From: [Mycobacterium] crassicus
GTDB taxonomy: Bacteria; Actinomycetota; Actinomycetes; Mycobacteriales; Mycobacteriaceae
Length of the DNA stretch: 64,000 nt
Direction: 5' to 3'
Assembly: GCF_020181615.1 (NCBI RefSeq)
Contig: NZ_CP084029.1
Location: 575,911 to 639,910 of the forward strand
Position numbers and translations under genes: made by a program. Shown one piece after another: positions 1 through 9,778 of the stretch (position 1 is its first letter; every line of letters starts with the position of its first letter). Under the pieces are notes generated by a model, which saw only the letters and a list, made by a program, of their open reading frames with translations, was not told the DNA's origin and searched no databases.

Positions 1-564
1 GGGGTCAGCGAATGGAGCCCCGAGCAGATCCGCCGAGCCCACGAGCTCGCCGGTCAGCTCGGTATATCGCTGATCTCAAGCCAACCGCAGTACTCGATGC
101 TGTGGCGGATCATCGAACCCGAGGTGGTCCCGACGTGCCGGGAACTCGGGCTCGGTCAGATCGTCTGGTCGCCGATGGCCCAAGGGGTGCTGTCGGGCAA
201 GTACCTGCCGGGCCAACCGCCGCCGGCCGGGTCGCGTGCCACCGACGAGAAGGGCGGGGCGAATTTCATCAAACGATTCATGACCGACGACGTGTTGACC
301 CGGGTGCAGCAGTTGGCGCCGATCGCCGCGGAGCTGGGGCTCACGACGGCACAGCTGGCGATCGCATGGGTGCTGCAGAACGACAATGTTGCCGCGGCTC
401 TGGTCGGGGCGTCCCGCCCGGAGCAGGTCAGCGAGAACGTCAAAGCCTCCGGCGTGCGGATTCCGGCGGAGCTGCTGGAGCGCATCGATCAGGTCTTGGG
501 CGACGCGGTGACCAGCGATGCCGAACTGGTTGCCCGCTCCACCCCGGCACAGCGGTTGCTCTGA
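1..564 (+). CDS. aldo/keto reductase, 5'-truncated by window edge
   Basis: Open from base 1 in frame, so only the C-terminal 187 residues are present. The text matches the C-terminal half of the KCNAB/Tas-type aldo/keto reductases: the QPQYSMLWR strand, the WSPMAQGVLSGKY segment that packs on NADP, and the closing ALVGASRPEQVSENV helix region that contacts the adenine ribose in this family. The catalytic Asp/Tyr/Lys/His lie upstream of the window. Family members reduce aldehydes and ketones with NADPH in the cytosol; the substrate cannot be told. It faces the next gene tail to tail with 4 bases between them. Confidence 0.85.
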   Translation, partial: GVSEWSPEQIRRAHELAGQLGISLISSQPQYSMLWRIIEPEVVPTCRELGLGQIVWSPMAQGVLSGKYLPGQPPPAGSRATDEKGGANFIKRFMTDDVLTRVQQLAPIAAELGLTTAQLAIAWVLQNDNVAAALVGASRPEQVSENVKASGVRIPAELLERIDQVLGDAVTSDAELVARSTPAQRLL

Positions 565-568
565 GGCA

Positions 569-1372
569 TCACACCCGGCACAGGATCTGGCTGTGCAGCA
601 GCGCCAGCCAGCCGTCCGGGTGAGCGGCCCAGTCCCGCCATGCCTGCGAAATCGCCTGCAGCTTGGCCTGATCGGCGGCGCCACTGGCCAGCAGCTGCTC
701 GGCGATGGCGGACTGCAGGATCCGGTCTGCCCACATCCCGCCCCAGTGCTCCCGGTCGGCAGGTGTGCCGTAACAGGTCGCGCTCGTCGTCGGGGTAACG
801 TCGGTGAATCCGGCCGCATGCGCCCAGGCCAGCAGATGCCGGCCCGCGTCGGGCTCACCGCCGTTGGCACGCGCGGCGTCGCGGTAGAGCCGCAGCCAGT
901 CGTCCAGCTCCGCCGACGCCGGGTACCAGGTGAACGCCGCGTAGTCGCTGTCGCGGGCGGCCACCACACCACCGGGTTTACACACCCGACGCATCTCGGA
1001 GAGCGCGGTCACCGGGTCGGCGACGTGCTGCAACACCTGGTGGGCATGCACCACGTCAAAGCTGTTGTCGGGGAACTGCAATGCGTGCACGTCGGCGACC
1101 ACGAAGTCGATGTTGTCCTGCCCCCGCTCACTCGCGCAGGCGCGGGCCAGGTCCAGGGCCTCGGGCACCGGCTCGATGGCGGTCACCCGCCCTGGCGCGA
1201 CGAGGCCGGCCAGATCAGCCGTGATGGTTCCCGGGCCGCAGCCGACGTCCAACAACTGCAGTCCCGGCTTCAGCGATCCCAACAGATAGGCCGCGGAGTT
1301 CTGCGCCGTGCGGGCACGGTGGGCGCGCAGCACCGACTCGTGGTGGCCGTGGGTGTATTTGGGGGACGTCAC
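569..1372 (-). CDS. class I SAM-dependent methyltransferase
   Basis: About 267 residues from a GTG start chosen just before the conserved block TSPKYTHGHHESVLRAH; an upstream in-frame extension has low-complexity Ser/Thr/Arg-rich composition and overlaps the next gene, so it is unlikely to be coding. Motif I is LLDVGCGPGTITADLA, followed by an acidic ribose-binding position (AIEPVPEAL) and FVVADVHALQFPDNSFDVV as motifs II/III. It belongs to the UbiE/Methyltransf_11 group; substrate unknown. It follows the amidohydrolase on the same strand with about 37 bases between them and may be co-transcribed. Confidence 0.8.
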   Translation of the reverse strand: MTSPKYTHGHHESVLRAHRARTAQNSAAYLLGSLKPGLQLLDVGCGPGTITADLAGLVAPGRVTAIEPVPEALDLARACASERGQDNIDFVVADVHALQFPDNSFDVVHAHQVLQHVADPVTALSEMRRVCKPGGVVAARDSDYAAFTWYPASAELDDWLRLYRDAARANGGEPDAGRHLLAWAHAAGFTDVTPTTSATCYGTPADREHWGGMWADRILQSAIAEQLLASGAADQAKLQAISQAWRDWAAHPDGWLALLHSQILCRV

Positions 1373-1409
1373 ATCGGATAACGCTACGCCGGGGGAGCTC
1401 GGCGGACGG

Positions 1410-3146
1410 TCAGGCCGGCGCCGCCCGGCGACCGCGCACCAGTTTGCCGGGCCGGGCCGCGGTGGGTTTGCCGTTCTCCGCGATGATCTCGCCGGCGACG
1501 ATCGTTGCCACGTAGCCGTCGGCGGCCTGATCGAGCCGACGCCCACCGGCCGGCAGGTCGTAGGTGACCACCGGCTTGTGCAGGCGCAGGTTGTCGTGAT
1601 CGATGACGTTGAGGTCCGCCTTGTAGCCGACCGCGATGCGGCCTCGGTCGTCAAGTCCGGCGACCCGGGCCGGCACCGATGTCAGCTCGCGGACCGCCGC
1701 TTGGACGCTGAGCCGCCCGGACTTGCGATCACGCGCCCAGTGCGCCAGCACGTAGGTGGGATAGCTTGAGTCGCAGATCATTCCGTAGTGAGCGCCACCG
1801 TCACCCAGGCCCAGCACCACGTCGTCGCGGCGCATCAGGGCACCGACGGTGTCCAGCGAGTTGTCCCGGAAGTTGGCCAGTGCATCCAGCAGGATCGCGT
1901 GCCCGTCGTCGTCGAGCAGTCGGTCGTAGGCCTCCTCAGCCGGGGAGACGCCCCGTGCCCTGGCGCGCGCGGCGATGCTCTTCGACGGATCCGGCTCATA
2001 GTCGGCGTCGTCGCCGAGCGGGAACGTCCAGTCCCAGGACTGGGCCAGGTACGCGATCGGGTTATTCGGAACGATACTGACCTTGTCGGCCAGAATCCGT
2101 TGCCGCACTTCGGGCTTGCGCATCTCGGCGACCCGCTCGGCCAGCGACAGGCCGGCGATCGCCCGGTAACTCGGGTACAGCACGAACGGATTGATACTCA
2201 GGTCCAGCCCGACGATGAGTCCGACCGGGCGCGGGAATACCTGCGCGGTGATCGTGGCGCCGGCGCTGTTGGCCTTCTCAACCATGGTGACCGCGTCGCG
2301 CCATACCGGCTCGCCCGCGTTGCCGATCAGCAGAGTGAACGTGACCGGCAGTCCGACATCGGTGGCCGCGTCGAAAACCTGCTGCAGCACAGGCTGATAT
2401 GCGCCGTCCGGCAGGTCGGGGACGAACTGGATCAGCCCGCCGCCCCCGTCGGCGAGGCCGCGGCCGATCTCGAGGATCTCGGAGTACGCGGCGTTGTAGC
2501 TGGGGATCTGGGAGCCGGCCCGGGTGCGGTGGGTGGTCAGCCGCGACGACGAGAAGCCCAGCGCCCCAGCCTCGGCGGCTTCTCGGGCCAGTGCGCGCAT
2601 CTGCGCCAGATCCTCAGGGGTGGCCGGCTCCCGGTCGACACCGCGCTGACCCATCACGTAGACCCGCAACGGCGAATGCGGCAGGTACGCGGCCACATCA
2701 ATGTCGCGCGCCTGCGCATCGACGGCATCCATGAACTGCGGGAAGGTCTCCCAGGTCCAGGGCAGGCCGTCGGTCATCACCACCCCGGGAATGTCTTCGA
2801 CACCGGCCATCAGATCGACCAGCACCTCATGGTCGGTGATCCGGCACGGCGCGAAACCCACGCCGCAGTTGCCCATCAGTGCCGTCGTCACGCCGTGTGC
2901 CGATGAGGGATTGAGCCGGTCCGACCAGATCGACTGTCCGTCGTAATGGGTGTGCAGGTCGACGAAACCCGGTGTCACCAGCAGCCCGGTCGCGTCGATC
3001 ACGTGCTGGGCTTCGCTGTCCCCCGAGCCGGTCGCGGTGCCGACCTCGACGATGACGCCGTCACGCACCCCGACATCGCCGCGAAAAGGGGCGCCGCCCA
3101 ATCCGTCGACGACCGTGCCGTTGCGGACAACGAGGTCGAGGCTCAT
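1410..3146 (-). CDS. N-acyl-D-amino-acid deacylase-like amidohydrolase
   Basis: 578 residues, the usual size of the amidohydrolase-3/D-aminoacylase group. N-terminal MSLDLVVRNGTVVDGLG is the typical beta-sandwich start. The metal-binding motif is VDLHTHYDGQ at about residues 60-70, and later GDGGAHYGMICD carries another conserved acidic/His segment. The C-terminal NVIDHDNLRLHKP closes the second sandwich half. The family hydrolyses N-acyl-D-amino acids or cyclic ureides with one or two zinc ions in the cytosol; substrate is inferred only by family. It reads divergently from the VOC gene. Confidence 0.82.
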   Translation of the reverse strand: MSLDLVVRNGTVVDGLGGAPFRGDVGVRDGVIVEVGTATGSGDSEAQHVIDATGLLVTPGFVDLHTHYDGQSIWSDRLNPSSAHGVTTALMGNCGVGFAPCRITDHEVLVDLMAGVEDIPGVVMTDGLPWTWETFPQFMDAVDAQARDIDVAAYLPHSPLRVYVMGQRGVDREPATPEDLAQMRALAREAAEAGALGFSSSRLTTHRTRAGSQIPSYNAAYSEILEIGRGLADGGGGLIQFVPDLPDGAYQPVLQQVFDAATDVGLPVTFTLLIGNAGEPVWRDAVTMVEKANSAGATITAQVFPRPVGLIVGLDLSINPFVLYPSYRAIAGLSLAERVAEMRKPEVRQRILADKVSIVPNNPIAYLAQSWDWTFPLGDDADYEPDPSKSIAARARARGVSPAEEAYDRLLDDDGHAILLDALANFRDNSLDTVGALMRRDDVVLGLGDGGAHYGMICDSSYPTYVLAHWARDRKSGRLSVQAAVRELTSVPARVAGLDDRGRIAVGYKADLNVIDHDNLRLHKPVVTYDLPAGGRRLDQAADGYVATIVAGEIIAENGKPTAARPGKLVRGRRAAPA

Positions 3147-3191
3147 CTAGTTAATCTACGACCGCCTCGGGTCTCATGCCAGGATGTATTC

Positions 3192-3569
3192 GTGATCGAC
3201 CACTTGGGCATCAACTGCACCGACTACGCCAGATCGCAGAAGTTCTATGACGTGGTGCTCGGCGTCCTGGGATATACGCGGCAGCTGGATGTCGGCGTGG
3301 CCATTGGCTACGGGCGGGACGGCAAGCCGACGTTCTGGATCGCCGACGCCAATGCGGGCGAAGCCTCCGGCCCCAACCGCGAGGTTCACGTCGCCTTCAG
3401 CGCCGCCGACCGCGACCAGGTTCAGAAGTTCTACGACACCGCCGTCGAACTCGGTGCCGAGCCGCTGCACGCGCCGAGGTTCTGGCCCGAATACCACCCG
3501 GGCTACTTCGGGGCCTTCGTCCGTGATCCCGACGGCAACAACATCGAGGCGGTCTGTCACCAGGCGTAG
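3192..3569 (+). CDS. VOC (glyoxalase/bleomycin-resistance) family protein
   Basis: 125 residues from a GTG start at VIDHLGINC, which is the first strand of a VOC fold. The paired beta-alpha-beta-beta-beta modules are visible: DHLGINCTDYARSQKFYDVV at the start and FGAFVRDPDGNNIEAV at the end. His and Glu at the two module ends are candidate metal ligands. Members include glyoxalase I-like enzymes and small-molecule resistance proteins; no substrate can be assigned. It lies 45 bases from the divergent amidohydrolase and 11 bases before the DinB-like gene. Confidence 0.8.
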   Translation: MIDHLGINCTDYARSQKFYDVVLGVLGYTRQLDVGVAIGYGRDGKPTFWIADANAGEASGPNREVHVAFSAADRDQVQKFYDTAVELGAEPLHAPRFWPEYHPGYFGAFVRDPDGNNIEAVCHQA

Positions 3570-3580
3570 CGTCAGGCGGT

Positions 3581-4111
3581 ATGACTGGCACGGACGCAGC
3601 CGCCGCTCTGCAGGACCTGCTACGGGACGCGTTCACGCGGTTGATCGAGCACGCCGACGAAGTCACCGGCGGGCTCACCGAGGAGGTGGCCGACTATCGG
3701 CCGACCCCGCAGGCCAACAGCATCGCCTGGCTGCTCTGGCACAGCGCCCGGGTGCAGGACATCCAGGTCGCCCAGGTCGCCGGCGTCGAGCAGGTGTGGA
3801 CTCGCGACGGCTGGGTGGACCGGTTCGGTCTGGACCTGCCACGTGACGACAGCGGCTACGGCCACGGCCCGGCCGAAGTCGCCAAGGTGCACGCCCCGGC
3901 ACAACTGCTGGCCGACTACTACCGCGCCGTGCATCACCTGACGCTGGACTACCTCGGCGGCGTCACCGTGGCTGAACTGGGCCGGGTCGTCGACACACAC
4001 TGGAATCCGCCGGTCACGGCCGGAGTGCGGCTGGTCAGCATCATCGATGACTGTGCCCAGCACCTGGGACAGGCCGCGTACCTGCGGGGTATCGCACCCG
4101 GCCAAACTTGA
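3581..4111 (+). CDS. DinB/DUF664-family protein (mycothiol-dependent-type)
   Basis: 176 residues with the DinB four-helix-bundle pattern. Three His are well placed for the family's metal site: one in LIEHADEVTGG near residue 20, one in WLLWHSARVQD near 50, and one in DDCAQHLGQAAYLRG near the C-terminus. Actinobacterial members of this fold include mycothiol-dependent isomerases and S-transferases, so a mycothiol-dependent role is plausible; mshA for mycothiol synthesis is 31 kb downstream. Function not proven. Confidence 0.75.
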   Translation: MTGTDAAAALQDLLRDAFTRLIEHADEVTGGLTEEVADYRPTPQANSIAWLLWHSARVQDIQVAQVAGVEQVWTRDGWVDRFGLDLPRDDSGYGHGPAEVAKVHAPAQLLADYYRAVHHLTLDYLGGVTVAELGRVVDTHWNPPVTAGVRLVSIIDDCAQHLGQAAYLRGIAPGQT

Positions 4112-4164
4112 CACCTGTCTAGGCCCGGTGCGATCCCGGTCACAACCGGGACTAGCATGGCGCC

Positions 4165-5688
4165 ATGACCGCCACCACGCCAGCTGCTACCGCTCTTTCC
4201 GGCACCGACACCGTGCTCAACCCCGCAACCGGGGCCGCCGCCGGCGAGGTGCGCTGGACCGATCCGGCCGACGTCACAGGCGTTGCCACCGGGCTGCGCG
4301 CCGCCCAGCGGGAATGGGAACGCCGCGGCGCCAAGGGCCGGGCCAAGGCGCTGGCCCGGTTCGCGGTGTGGCTCGGCGACAACCGGGACGAGATCGAGAA
4401 GCTGCTGATCGCCGAGACCGGCAAGTCCAGCACCGACGCCGCGCAAGAGGTGCCGCTGCTGATCATGATCCTGTCGTACGTGATCAAGGTGATGGACAAG
4501 GCGCTGGTCCCGGAGAGCCGGCCGGCGCCGATGGCGGCGCTGGCGATCAAGAAGATCAGCGTGCACTACCGCCCGCGGCCGGTGGTCGGGGTGATCGCGC
4601 CGTGGAACTACCCGGTGGCCAACGCGATGATGGACGCGATCGGCGCGCTGGCCGCCGGCAGCGCGGTGTTGCTGAAGCCCTCCGAGCAGACCCCGCTTAC
4701 CGCCGAGTTGCTGCGCCGGGGCTGGCAGGACTCCGGCGCCCCGGACGTGTTCGCGGTGGTGCAGGGTGCCCGCGAGGTCGCCGAGGCGGTCATCGACAAC
4801 TCCGACTACGTACAGTTCACCGGCTCCACCGCCACCGGGCGCAAGGTGGCCGAGCGGGCAGCGGGCCGGCTGATCCCGTGCAGCCTCGAACTGGGCGGCA
4901 AGGACCCGATGATCGTGTGCGAAGACGCCGACATCGATCTGGCCGCGCACGCCGCGGTGTGGGGCGCGATGTTCAACGCCGGGCAGACCTGCGTGTCGGT
5001 CGAGCGGGTGTACGTGCTGGACGCCGTCTACGACAAGTTCGTCGCCGCGGTCGTCCGCGACGTCCAGGCGCTGCAGATGGGCGCCGGTGAGGGCACGCAC
5101 TTCGGCTCGCTGATCAGCGATGCGCAGCGGGCCGTCACCGAACGCCATGTCAACGAGGCGGTGGCGGCCGGGGCGCGGGCGCTGACCGGCGGTGAATGCC
5201 CCACCGGTCCGGGCAGCTTCTACCCGCCCACCGTGCTGGTCGATGTGGACCACTCGATGGCCTGCATGACCGAGGAGACCTTCGGCCCGACGCTGCCGAT
5301 CATGAAGGTCGCCGGCGTCGACGAGGCCATCCGGTTGGCCAACGACAGTGCCTACGGGTTGAGCGCCTCGGTGTTCTCCCGCGACATCTCGCGGGCCAAG
5401 GACATCGCCGTTCAATTGGACTGCGGCGCGGTGAACGTCAACGACGTGATCTCCAACCTGATGTGCACGACTGCGCCGATGGGGGGCTGGAAGACCTCGG
5501 GCATCGGGGCGCGGTTCGGCGGCGCGGACGGCATCCGCAAGTTCTGTCGGCAGGAGACGGTCGTCGTCCCGCGCACGAACGTCGGTGCGGGCGGCAACTT
5601 CTACCACAATTCACTCAAGGCGCTGGGCCGGGCAAACAAGATGATCACCAAGATGGCACTGTCGCGGCCGCGCCGCACCGCGAAATAG
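4165..5688 (+). CDS. aldehyde dehydrogenase (succinic-semialdehyde-dehydrogenase-like)
   Basis: 507 residues, normal length for the NAD(P)-dependent aldehyde dehydrogenase superfamily. The cofactor/active-site landmarks are all present: PWNYPVAN, FTGSTATGRKVAE, the general base Glu at about 242 in LELGGKDP and the nucleophile Cys at about 276 in NAGQTCVSVERV. The C-terminus has an extra basic tail ending SRPRRTAK, as in several mycobacterial SSADH-like enzymes. Start ATG follows a non-coding gap of 53 bases. Its stop TAG overlaps the GTG of the next gene, so the two are translationally coupled. Confidence 0.85.
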   Translation: MTATTPAATALSGTDTVLNPATGAAAGEVRWTDPADVTGVATGLRAAQREWERRGAKGRAKALARFAVWLGDNRDEIEKLLIAETGKSSTDAAQEVPLLIMILSYVIKVMDKALVPESRPAPMAALAIKKISVHYRPRPVVGVIAPWNYPVANAMMDAIGALAAGSAVLLKPSEQTPLTAELLRRGWQDSGAPDVFAVVQGAREVAEAVIDNSDYVQFTGSTATGRKVAERAAGRLIPCSLELGGKDPMIVCEDADIDLAAHAAVWGAMFNAGQTCVSVERVYVLDAVYDKFVAAVVRDVQALQMGAGEGTHFGSLISDAQRAVTERHVNEAVAAGARALTGGECPTGPGSFYPPTVLVDVDHSMACMTEETFGPTLPIMKVAGVDEAIRLANDSAYGLSASVFSRDISRAKDIAVQLDCGAVNVNDVISNLMCTTAPMGGWKTSGIGARFGGADGIRKFCRQETVVVPRTNVGAGGNFYHNSLKALGRANKMITKMALSRPRRTAK

Positions 5689-6518
5689 TGCGCGGCCTCA
5701 CCGCGGCGCTGTTCTGGCTGCTGGCCACCGCGGCACTGGCGGTGACGTTGCCGATGGCGTGGGCGCAGTGCAACCTCGTCGACGCCGGCGGCTACGCGCG
5801 GCTGGCGCAGAAGGCGGCCGCCCAACCGGCGCTGCAGAAGGCGGTCGCGGCTGAATTGAGCGCCCAGACGGTGCAGTTGATCCGCGCCACCGGCTTCAAC
5901 ATCGACCCGTCCCCGGTCCGGCAGGCCGCCGCCGAATACACCGCCGGGCCGTCGTTCCCGCGACAGTTCGTGCAGGTCAACACCGACGGTCATGCCTGGC
6001 TGCTCAGTGGTGAGAACACCGGCCCGTGGGAGATCGACGTGGTGCCGATGCTCAGCGACCCGGCGTTCGCGGACCTGCTGTCCGACTACAACATCGGATT
6101 GCCCGCGTCGATGACGGTGCCGCTCACCCCGACCTCCACCGAAGTGTCCCGCCCCGGCGGACTACACCGGATCGCGGTATGGGGCCCGACGCTGAGCCTG
6201 GTGCTGGTCGCGTTGACCGGCCTGTGCGCGGTGCTGACGCTCGCGGCCGCACGCCATCGCGGTAGGGCGTTGGCGGGCCTGGGCGTTTCGGGTCTGTTGG
6301 TGGGCGCGGGTGGCTGGTCGGGAATCGAAGTGGCGCGACGCTACCTGAACCCGCTGCTCAACCAGGCGACCGGCGACATCCGCCGGATCGCCGAGGCCCT
6401 GGTGGACGTGGCCGAAAGCAGCCTGCATCAATGGCTCAACCTGACTCTGACGGTCGGCGGGGGCATGGTGCTGATCGGCGTGGCGGTCGCGCTGCTGGGC
6501 ACGCTGCGCAAATCCTGA
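5688..6518 (+). CDS. membrane protein with extracytoplasmic N-terminal domain
   Basis: 276 residues; GTG start overlaps the preceding stop by one base (TAGTG). One N-terminal hydrophobic segment (residues 1-22, LFWLLATAALAVTLPMAWA) is followed by about 130 polar residues predicted outside. Then come two hydrophobic segments near residues 165-210 and a third at the C-terminus (LTVGGGMVLIGVAVALLGTL). I do not recognise a named domain. Coupling to the aldehyde dehydrogenase suggests shared expression, not a shared reaction. Confidence 0.7.
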   Translation: MRGLTAALFWLLATAALAVTLPMAWAQCNLVDAGGYARLAQKAAAQPALQKAVAAELSAQTVQLIRATGFNIDPSPVRQAAAEYTAGPSFPRQFVQVNTDGHAWLLSGENTGPWEIDVVPMLSDPAFADLLSDYNIGLPASMTVPLTPTSTEVSRPGGLHRIAVWGPTLSLVLVALTGLCAVLTLAAARHRGRALAGLGVSGLLVGAGGWSGIEVARRYLNPLLNQATGDIRRIAEALVDVAESSLHQWLNLTLTVGGGMVLIGVAVALLGTLRKS

Positions 6519-6592
6519 CCGGTCACTCCCCAACTGGCCCGCTTAGCTGCCATCATTCTGGTAAGCCGGCGGCCAGGGAGGTGGTGGGTCTG

Positions 6593-7696
6593 ATGAGTGA
6601 CGTCGAGGCCGTCCGATTCGACCTGCGGCCCTACCATGCGATGCGCGCCCTGGCCGGGCTGTGGGTAGCGCTGGCACTGATCGACTGGCCGGGTGTCGGT
6701 TGCTGGCTGACTGCCGCGCTGTACGTGTGTGCGGCGTACTACACCCGGACGCACCGGACCGGCTGGCCGGCCGACGTCGAGGACTTCCTGGCGAAACGTG
6801 GATGGGCGCTGCCACGGAACATACCGGAGACCGTCGACCGTCACCCGCCGATCCCGTTCCGCCCCATGACTGTTCCCGAGCTGTACCGCGGTGCCGGCAA
6901 GATCGTGCTGCGGAACTGGCCAACTCTGGTCGGAGTGCCGGCGGTCATACACACCGGGTTCGTGCTGGCGCTGGCCGCCATCGCGTACGTCGTCGGGCAG
7001 ATCATGGGTTCGCGGCAGACCGCGAGCATGCTTTTGGGCGCCGACGGCGATCTGCGGCCCGGCGCCGCAGTGCTGATGCTGATGATATTCATGGTGCTCT
7101 GCGCGGTCGTATTGCCCGGCGACGGGCTGCTGATCAGCCTGGGTGCCCAGGCCGCCGACAAGGCGGTACGCGGCGAGCGGATCCGATTCGACGAGATGTT
7201 CCACCGGGCCAAGCAAAGCAAGCTTGCGGTATGCCGGCTGATCATCGCCTACTACCTGATCGGCGCGGCCTTGCTGTTGATCCAGATCACCGCAGTCTTC
7301 AGCGGTTTCTATATCGCGCTGATGCCCGTTGTGGTGGTGTGCGGCGTCGCATCGCTGGTCATCGGAATCATGCTGAGCATCGCGCCGGTGGTGCTCGTTC
7401 TCGAACAGCGCGGAATCGCGGACTCATTCCGGCGTTCGATCGAGCTCTGCAAATCCGCCGTGGGCAGGATCTTGGTCGTCAATCTGGTGTGGATCGCCGG
7501 CGTGGCACCGGTGGTGATGCTCTCCAAGGTCACCTGGGCAGTGGTCGTCATTGCTTCGCCCGTCGTGTGCGGAGTAGTCCGCTGTGTGCAGATGCTGGCG
7601 TACGCAGACCTGCGGATGCGTCAGGGCGACTACGGGCAGGAACTGCGGACCGACTGGGCTCGCAACACCGGTGGCGAGGAACTCGCCGGCGGGTAA
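6593..7696 (+). CDS. multi-pass membrane protein, GPDPase-membrane-domain-like
   Basis: 367 residues from ATG at MSDVEAVRF, preceded by a GGGAGG-type ribosome-binding site about 11 bases upstream. Roughly six to seven hydrophobic segments are visible. The segment IADSFRRSIELCKSA followed by a long helix is typical of the glycerophosphoryl-diester-phosphodiesterase membrane domain family and related polytopic proteins. No catalytic motif was seen. Its stop lies only 3 bases from the stop of the convergent peptidase gene. Confidence 0.65.
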   Translation: MSDVEAVRFDLRPYHAMRALAGLWVALALIDWPGVGCWLTAALYVCAAYYTRTHRTGWPADVEDFLAKRGWALPRNIPETVDRHPPIPFRPMTVPELYRGAGKIVLRNWPTLVGVPAVIHTGFVLALAAIAYVVGQIMGSRQTASMLLGADGDLRPGAAVLMLMIFMVLCAVVLPGDGLLISLGAQAADKAVRGERIRFDEMFHRAKQSKLAVCRLIIAYYLIGAALLLIQITAVFSGFYIALMPVVVVCGVASLVIGIMLSIAPVVLVLEQRGIADSFRRSIELCKSAVGRILVVNLVWIAGVAPVVMLSKVTWAVVVIASPVVCGVVRCVQMLAYADLRMRQGDYGQELRTDWARNTGGEELAGG

Positions 7697-7699
7697 CGC

Positions 7700-9721
7700 T
7701 CAGCGTCGGCTGCTCAGCATCCGCCACAAGAACGAGAAACTCAACGCGGACTTGAACGCGGCCTGCGCGTTGTCGGCCGCTCCGCCGTGCCCGCCCTCGA
7801 TGTTCTCGTAGTACCAGACCCGGTGTCCGGCGTCCTGCAGCGCCGCGGTCATCTTGCGGGCATGCCCGGGGTGCACCCGGTCGTCGCGGGTGGAGGTGGT
7901 CATCAGCAGTGGGGGATACTGTGCGTTCGACGAAATATTTTGGTACGGCGAGTATTTGGAGATGAACTCCCAGTCGTCCGGGTTGTCGGGGTCACCGTAT
8001 TCGGCGACCCAGGACGCGCCCGCCAGCAGCAGGTGGTAGCGGCGCATGTCCAACAGCGGCACCTGGCAGACCAGTGCGCCGAACAGCTGCGGATAGGCGG
8101 TGAGCATGATGCCCATCAGCAGCCCGCCGTTGCTGCCGCCTACCGCGCCCAGTTGCGGCACCGTGGTGATGCCGCGATTGACCAGATCGGTTGCCACCGC
8201 GGCGAAATCCTCGGCGACAAGATGCCGGCCGGACCGCATCGCCTGGGTGTGCCAGCTCGGACCGTATTCGCCGCCGCCGCGGATGTTGGCCAGTACATAG
8301 GTGCCGCCGTGGGCCAGCCACAGCCGGCCCAGCACGCCGTCATAGCCGGGGGTGCGCGCCACCTCGAACCCCCCGTAGCCGCCCAGCAGTGTCGGGCCGG
8401 TGGCACCCGGTGGGCGCACCACGAAGTAGGGGATGGCGGTGCCGTCCTTCGACGTCGCGAAATGCTGGGCGACGTCCAGGCCTCCGGCATCGAAAAACGC
8501 CGGGGCGGCCTTGATCTCGGTCAGCGGACCGTCCACCGGGCCGTGCAGCAGCCGGGACGGCCGGTCGAATCCGCTGGAGTCCAGGAAGATCTCGTCACCG
8601 GTGTGGTCGGCGGCGGCGATCACCGTGTTGGTATTCGCGGGCACCTCTGCCACCTCGCGCCGCTGCCAGTCGCCCGGAATGATCACCTCCACCCGGCTGG
8701 CCACGTCGTGCAGGGTGACCAGCACCAGTCGATCGCGGGTCCACGCGTAATGGTGCAGCGCGGTGTGCGCGTCGGGAGTGAAGACGACGCTCAACTGGGC
8801 CGTGCCGGAAAGGAACTCGTCGTAATCTGCTGCCAGCAGTGAACCGGCGCGGTAGGACCCTGTGCCGGTCTCCCAGTCGGTGCGCAGATCGATCAGTATC
8901 CACTGCCGATGCGTCGACACCGTCGCGTCGGTAGGCGCGTCGAGCCGGATCAGCTCGCCATCGCGCAACTCGTAAACTTCGTCGTTGAAGAAGTCGATGG
9001 CCCGCGACACCAGCGTCCGCTCGAAACCCGGTGTGCGGTCGCGACCGGCCGCCACCACGACGTCGGTTACCGCGCCGGCGAACACCGTGTCGGCATCGGC
9101 CAGTGGCTGCCCGCGACGCCACCGCTTCACCATCCGCGGGTAGCCGGATTCGGTCAGCGAATCGGGGCCGAAGTCGGTGCCCACCAGCACCGTGTCGTCG
9201 TCCTCCCAGCCGATCCGGGTCTTGGCTTCGGGAAGCTCGAATCCTCCTGCTACGAATTCACCTGTGACCATGTCGAATTCGCGGACCACCACGGCATCCG
9301 AACCGCCGCGCGACAGTGACACCAGGGCCTTGGTGTGGTCGGGTTCGATCACGTTGGCGCCGCCCCACACCCAGTTCTCGCTGTCGGTGCGGGCCAGCTC
9401 GTCGAGATCGATCACCACATCCCACTCCGGGGAGTCGGAGCGGTAGCTGCCCAGCGTGGTCCGCCGCCACAGCCCGCGCGGGTTGTCGGCGTCGCGCCAG
9501 AAGTTGTAGAGAAACTCTCCGCGCCGGCGCACGTAGGGGATGCGGGCATCGGTGTCGAGCACCTCCAGCGCTGCGGTCCGCATCGCCTCGAAATCCTCGC
9601 CGGCGAACTCGTCCACGGTCGGGGTGTTGTGGGCGCGGACCCAGTCCAGCGCGTCGTCACCGGTGACGTCTTCCAACCAGAGGTACTTGTCGTCCAGCGC
9701 ATCACCAGCCATGGAGGCCAT
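7700..9721 (-). CDS. prolyl oligopeptidase family serine peptidase (Rv0457c orthologue)
   Basis: 673 residues, the size I recall for Rv0457c. It has an N-terminal beta-propeller region followed by an alpha/beta-hydrolase catalytic domain. The nucleophile elbow is VGGSNGGLL (Ser at about 530), DDRVHPGHA supplies the Asp region, and the catalytic His is in EGGHGGAAD (about 645). Family members cleave short peptides; no signal peptide was seen, so it is probably cytosolic. An internal ATG three codons in (MAGDALD) is an alternative start. Confidence 0.88.
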   Translation of the reverse strand: MASMAGDALDDKYLWLEDVTGDDALDWVRAHNTPTVDEFAGEDFEAMRTAALEVLDTDARIPYVRRRGEFLYNFWRDADNPRGLWRRTTLGSYRSDSPEWDVVIDLDELARTDSENWVWGGANVIEPDHTKALVSLSRGGSDAVVVREFDMVTGEFVAGGFELPEAKTRIGWEDDDTVLVGTDFGPDSLTESGYPRMVKRWRRGQPLADADTVFAGAVTDVVVAAGRDRTPGFERTLVSRAIDFFNDEVYELRDGELIRLDAPTDATVSTHRQWILIDLRTDWETGTGSYRAGSLLAADYDEFLSGTAQLSVVFTPDAHTALHHYAWTRDRLVLVTLHDVASRVEVIIPGDWQRREVAEVPANTNTVIAAADHTGDEIFLDSSGFDRPSRLLHGPVDGPLTEIKAAPAFFDAGGLDVAQHFATSKDGTAIPYFVVRPPGATGPTLLGGYGGFEVARTPGYDGVLGRLWLAHGGTYVLANIRGGGEYGPSWHTQAMRSGRHLVAEDFAAVATDLVNRGITTVPQLGAVGGSNGGLLMGIMLTAYPQLFGALVCQVPLLDMRRYHLLLAGASWVAEYGDPDNPDDWEFISKYSPYQNISSNAQYPPLLMTTSTRDDRVHPGHARKMTAALQDAGHRVWYYENIEGGHGGAADNAQAAFKSALSFSFLWRMLSSRR

Positions 9722-9778
9722 TCTGGCAACGGCGGTAATGTGATGTGTACAACACCGTCGAAACTAGGGATTACAGCG

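Noticed and set aside
1373..1654. N-terminal extension of the methyltransferase
   Set aside because: It overlaps the amidohydrolase 3' end and is Ser/Thr/Arg/Pro low-complexity sequence, a shadow of the neighbouring gene.
9722..9778. CRP site before the aldehyde dehydrogenase
   Set aside because: TGTGATGTGTACAACA has one good half (TGTGA) but the other half is too far from TCACA.
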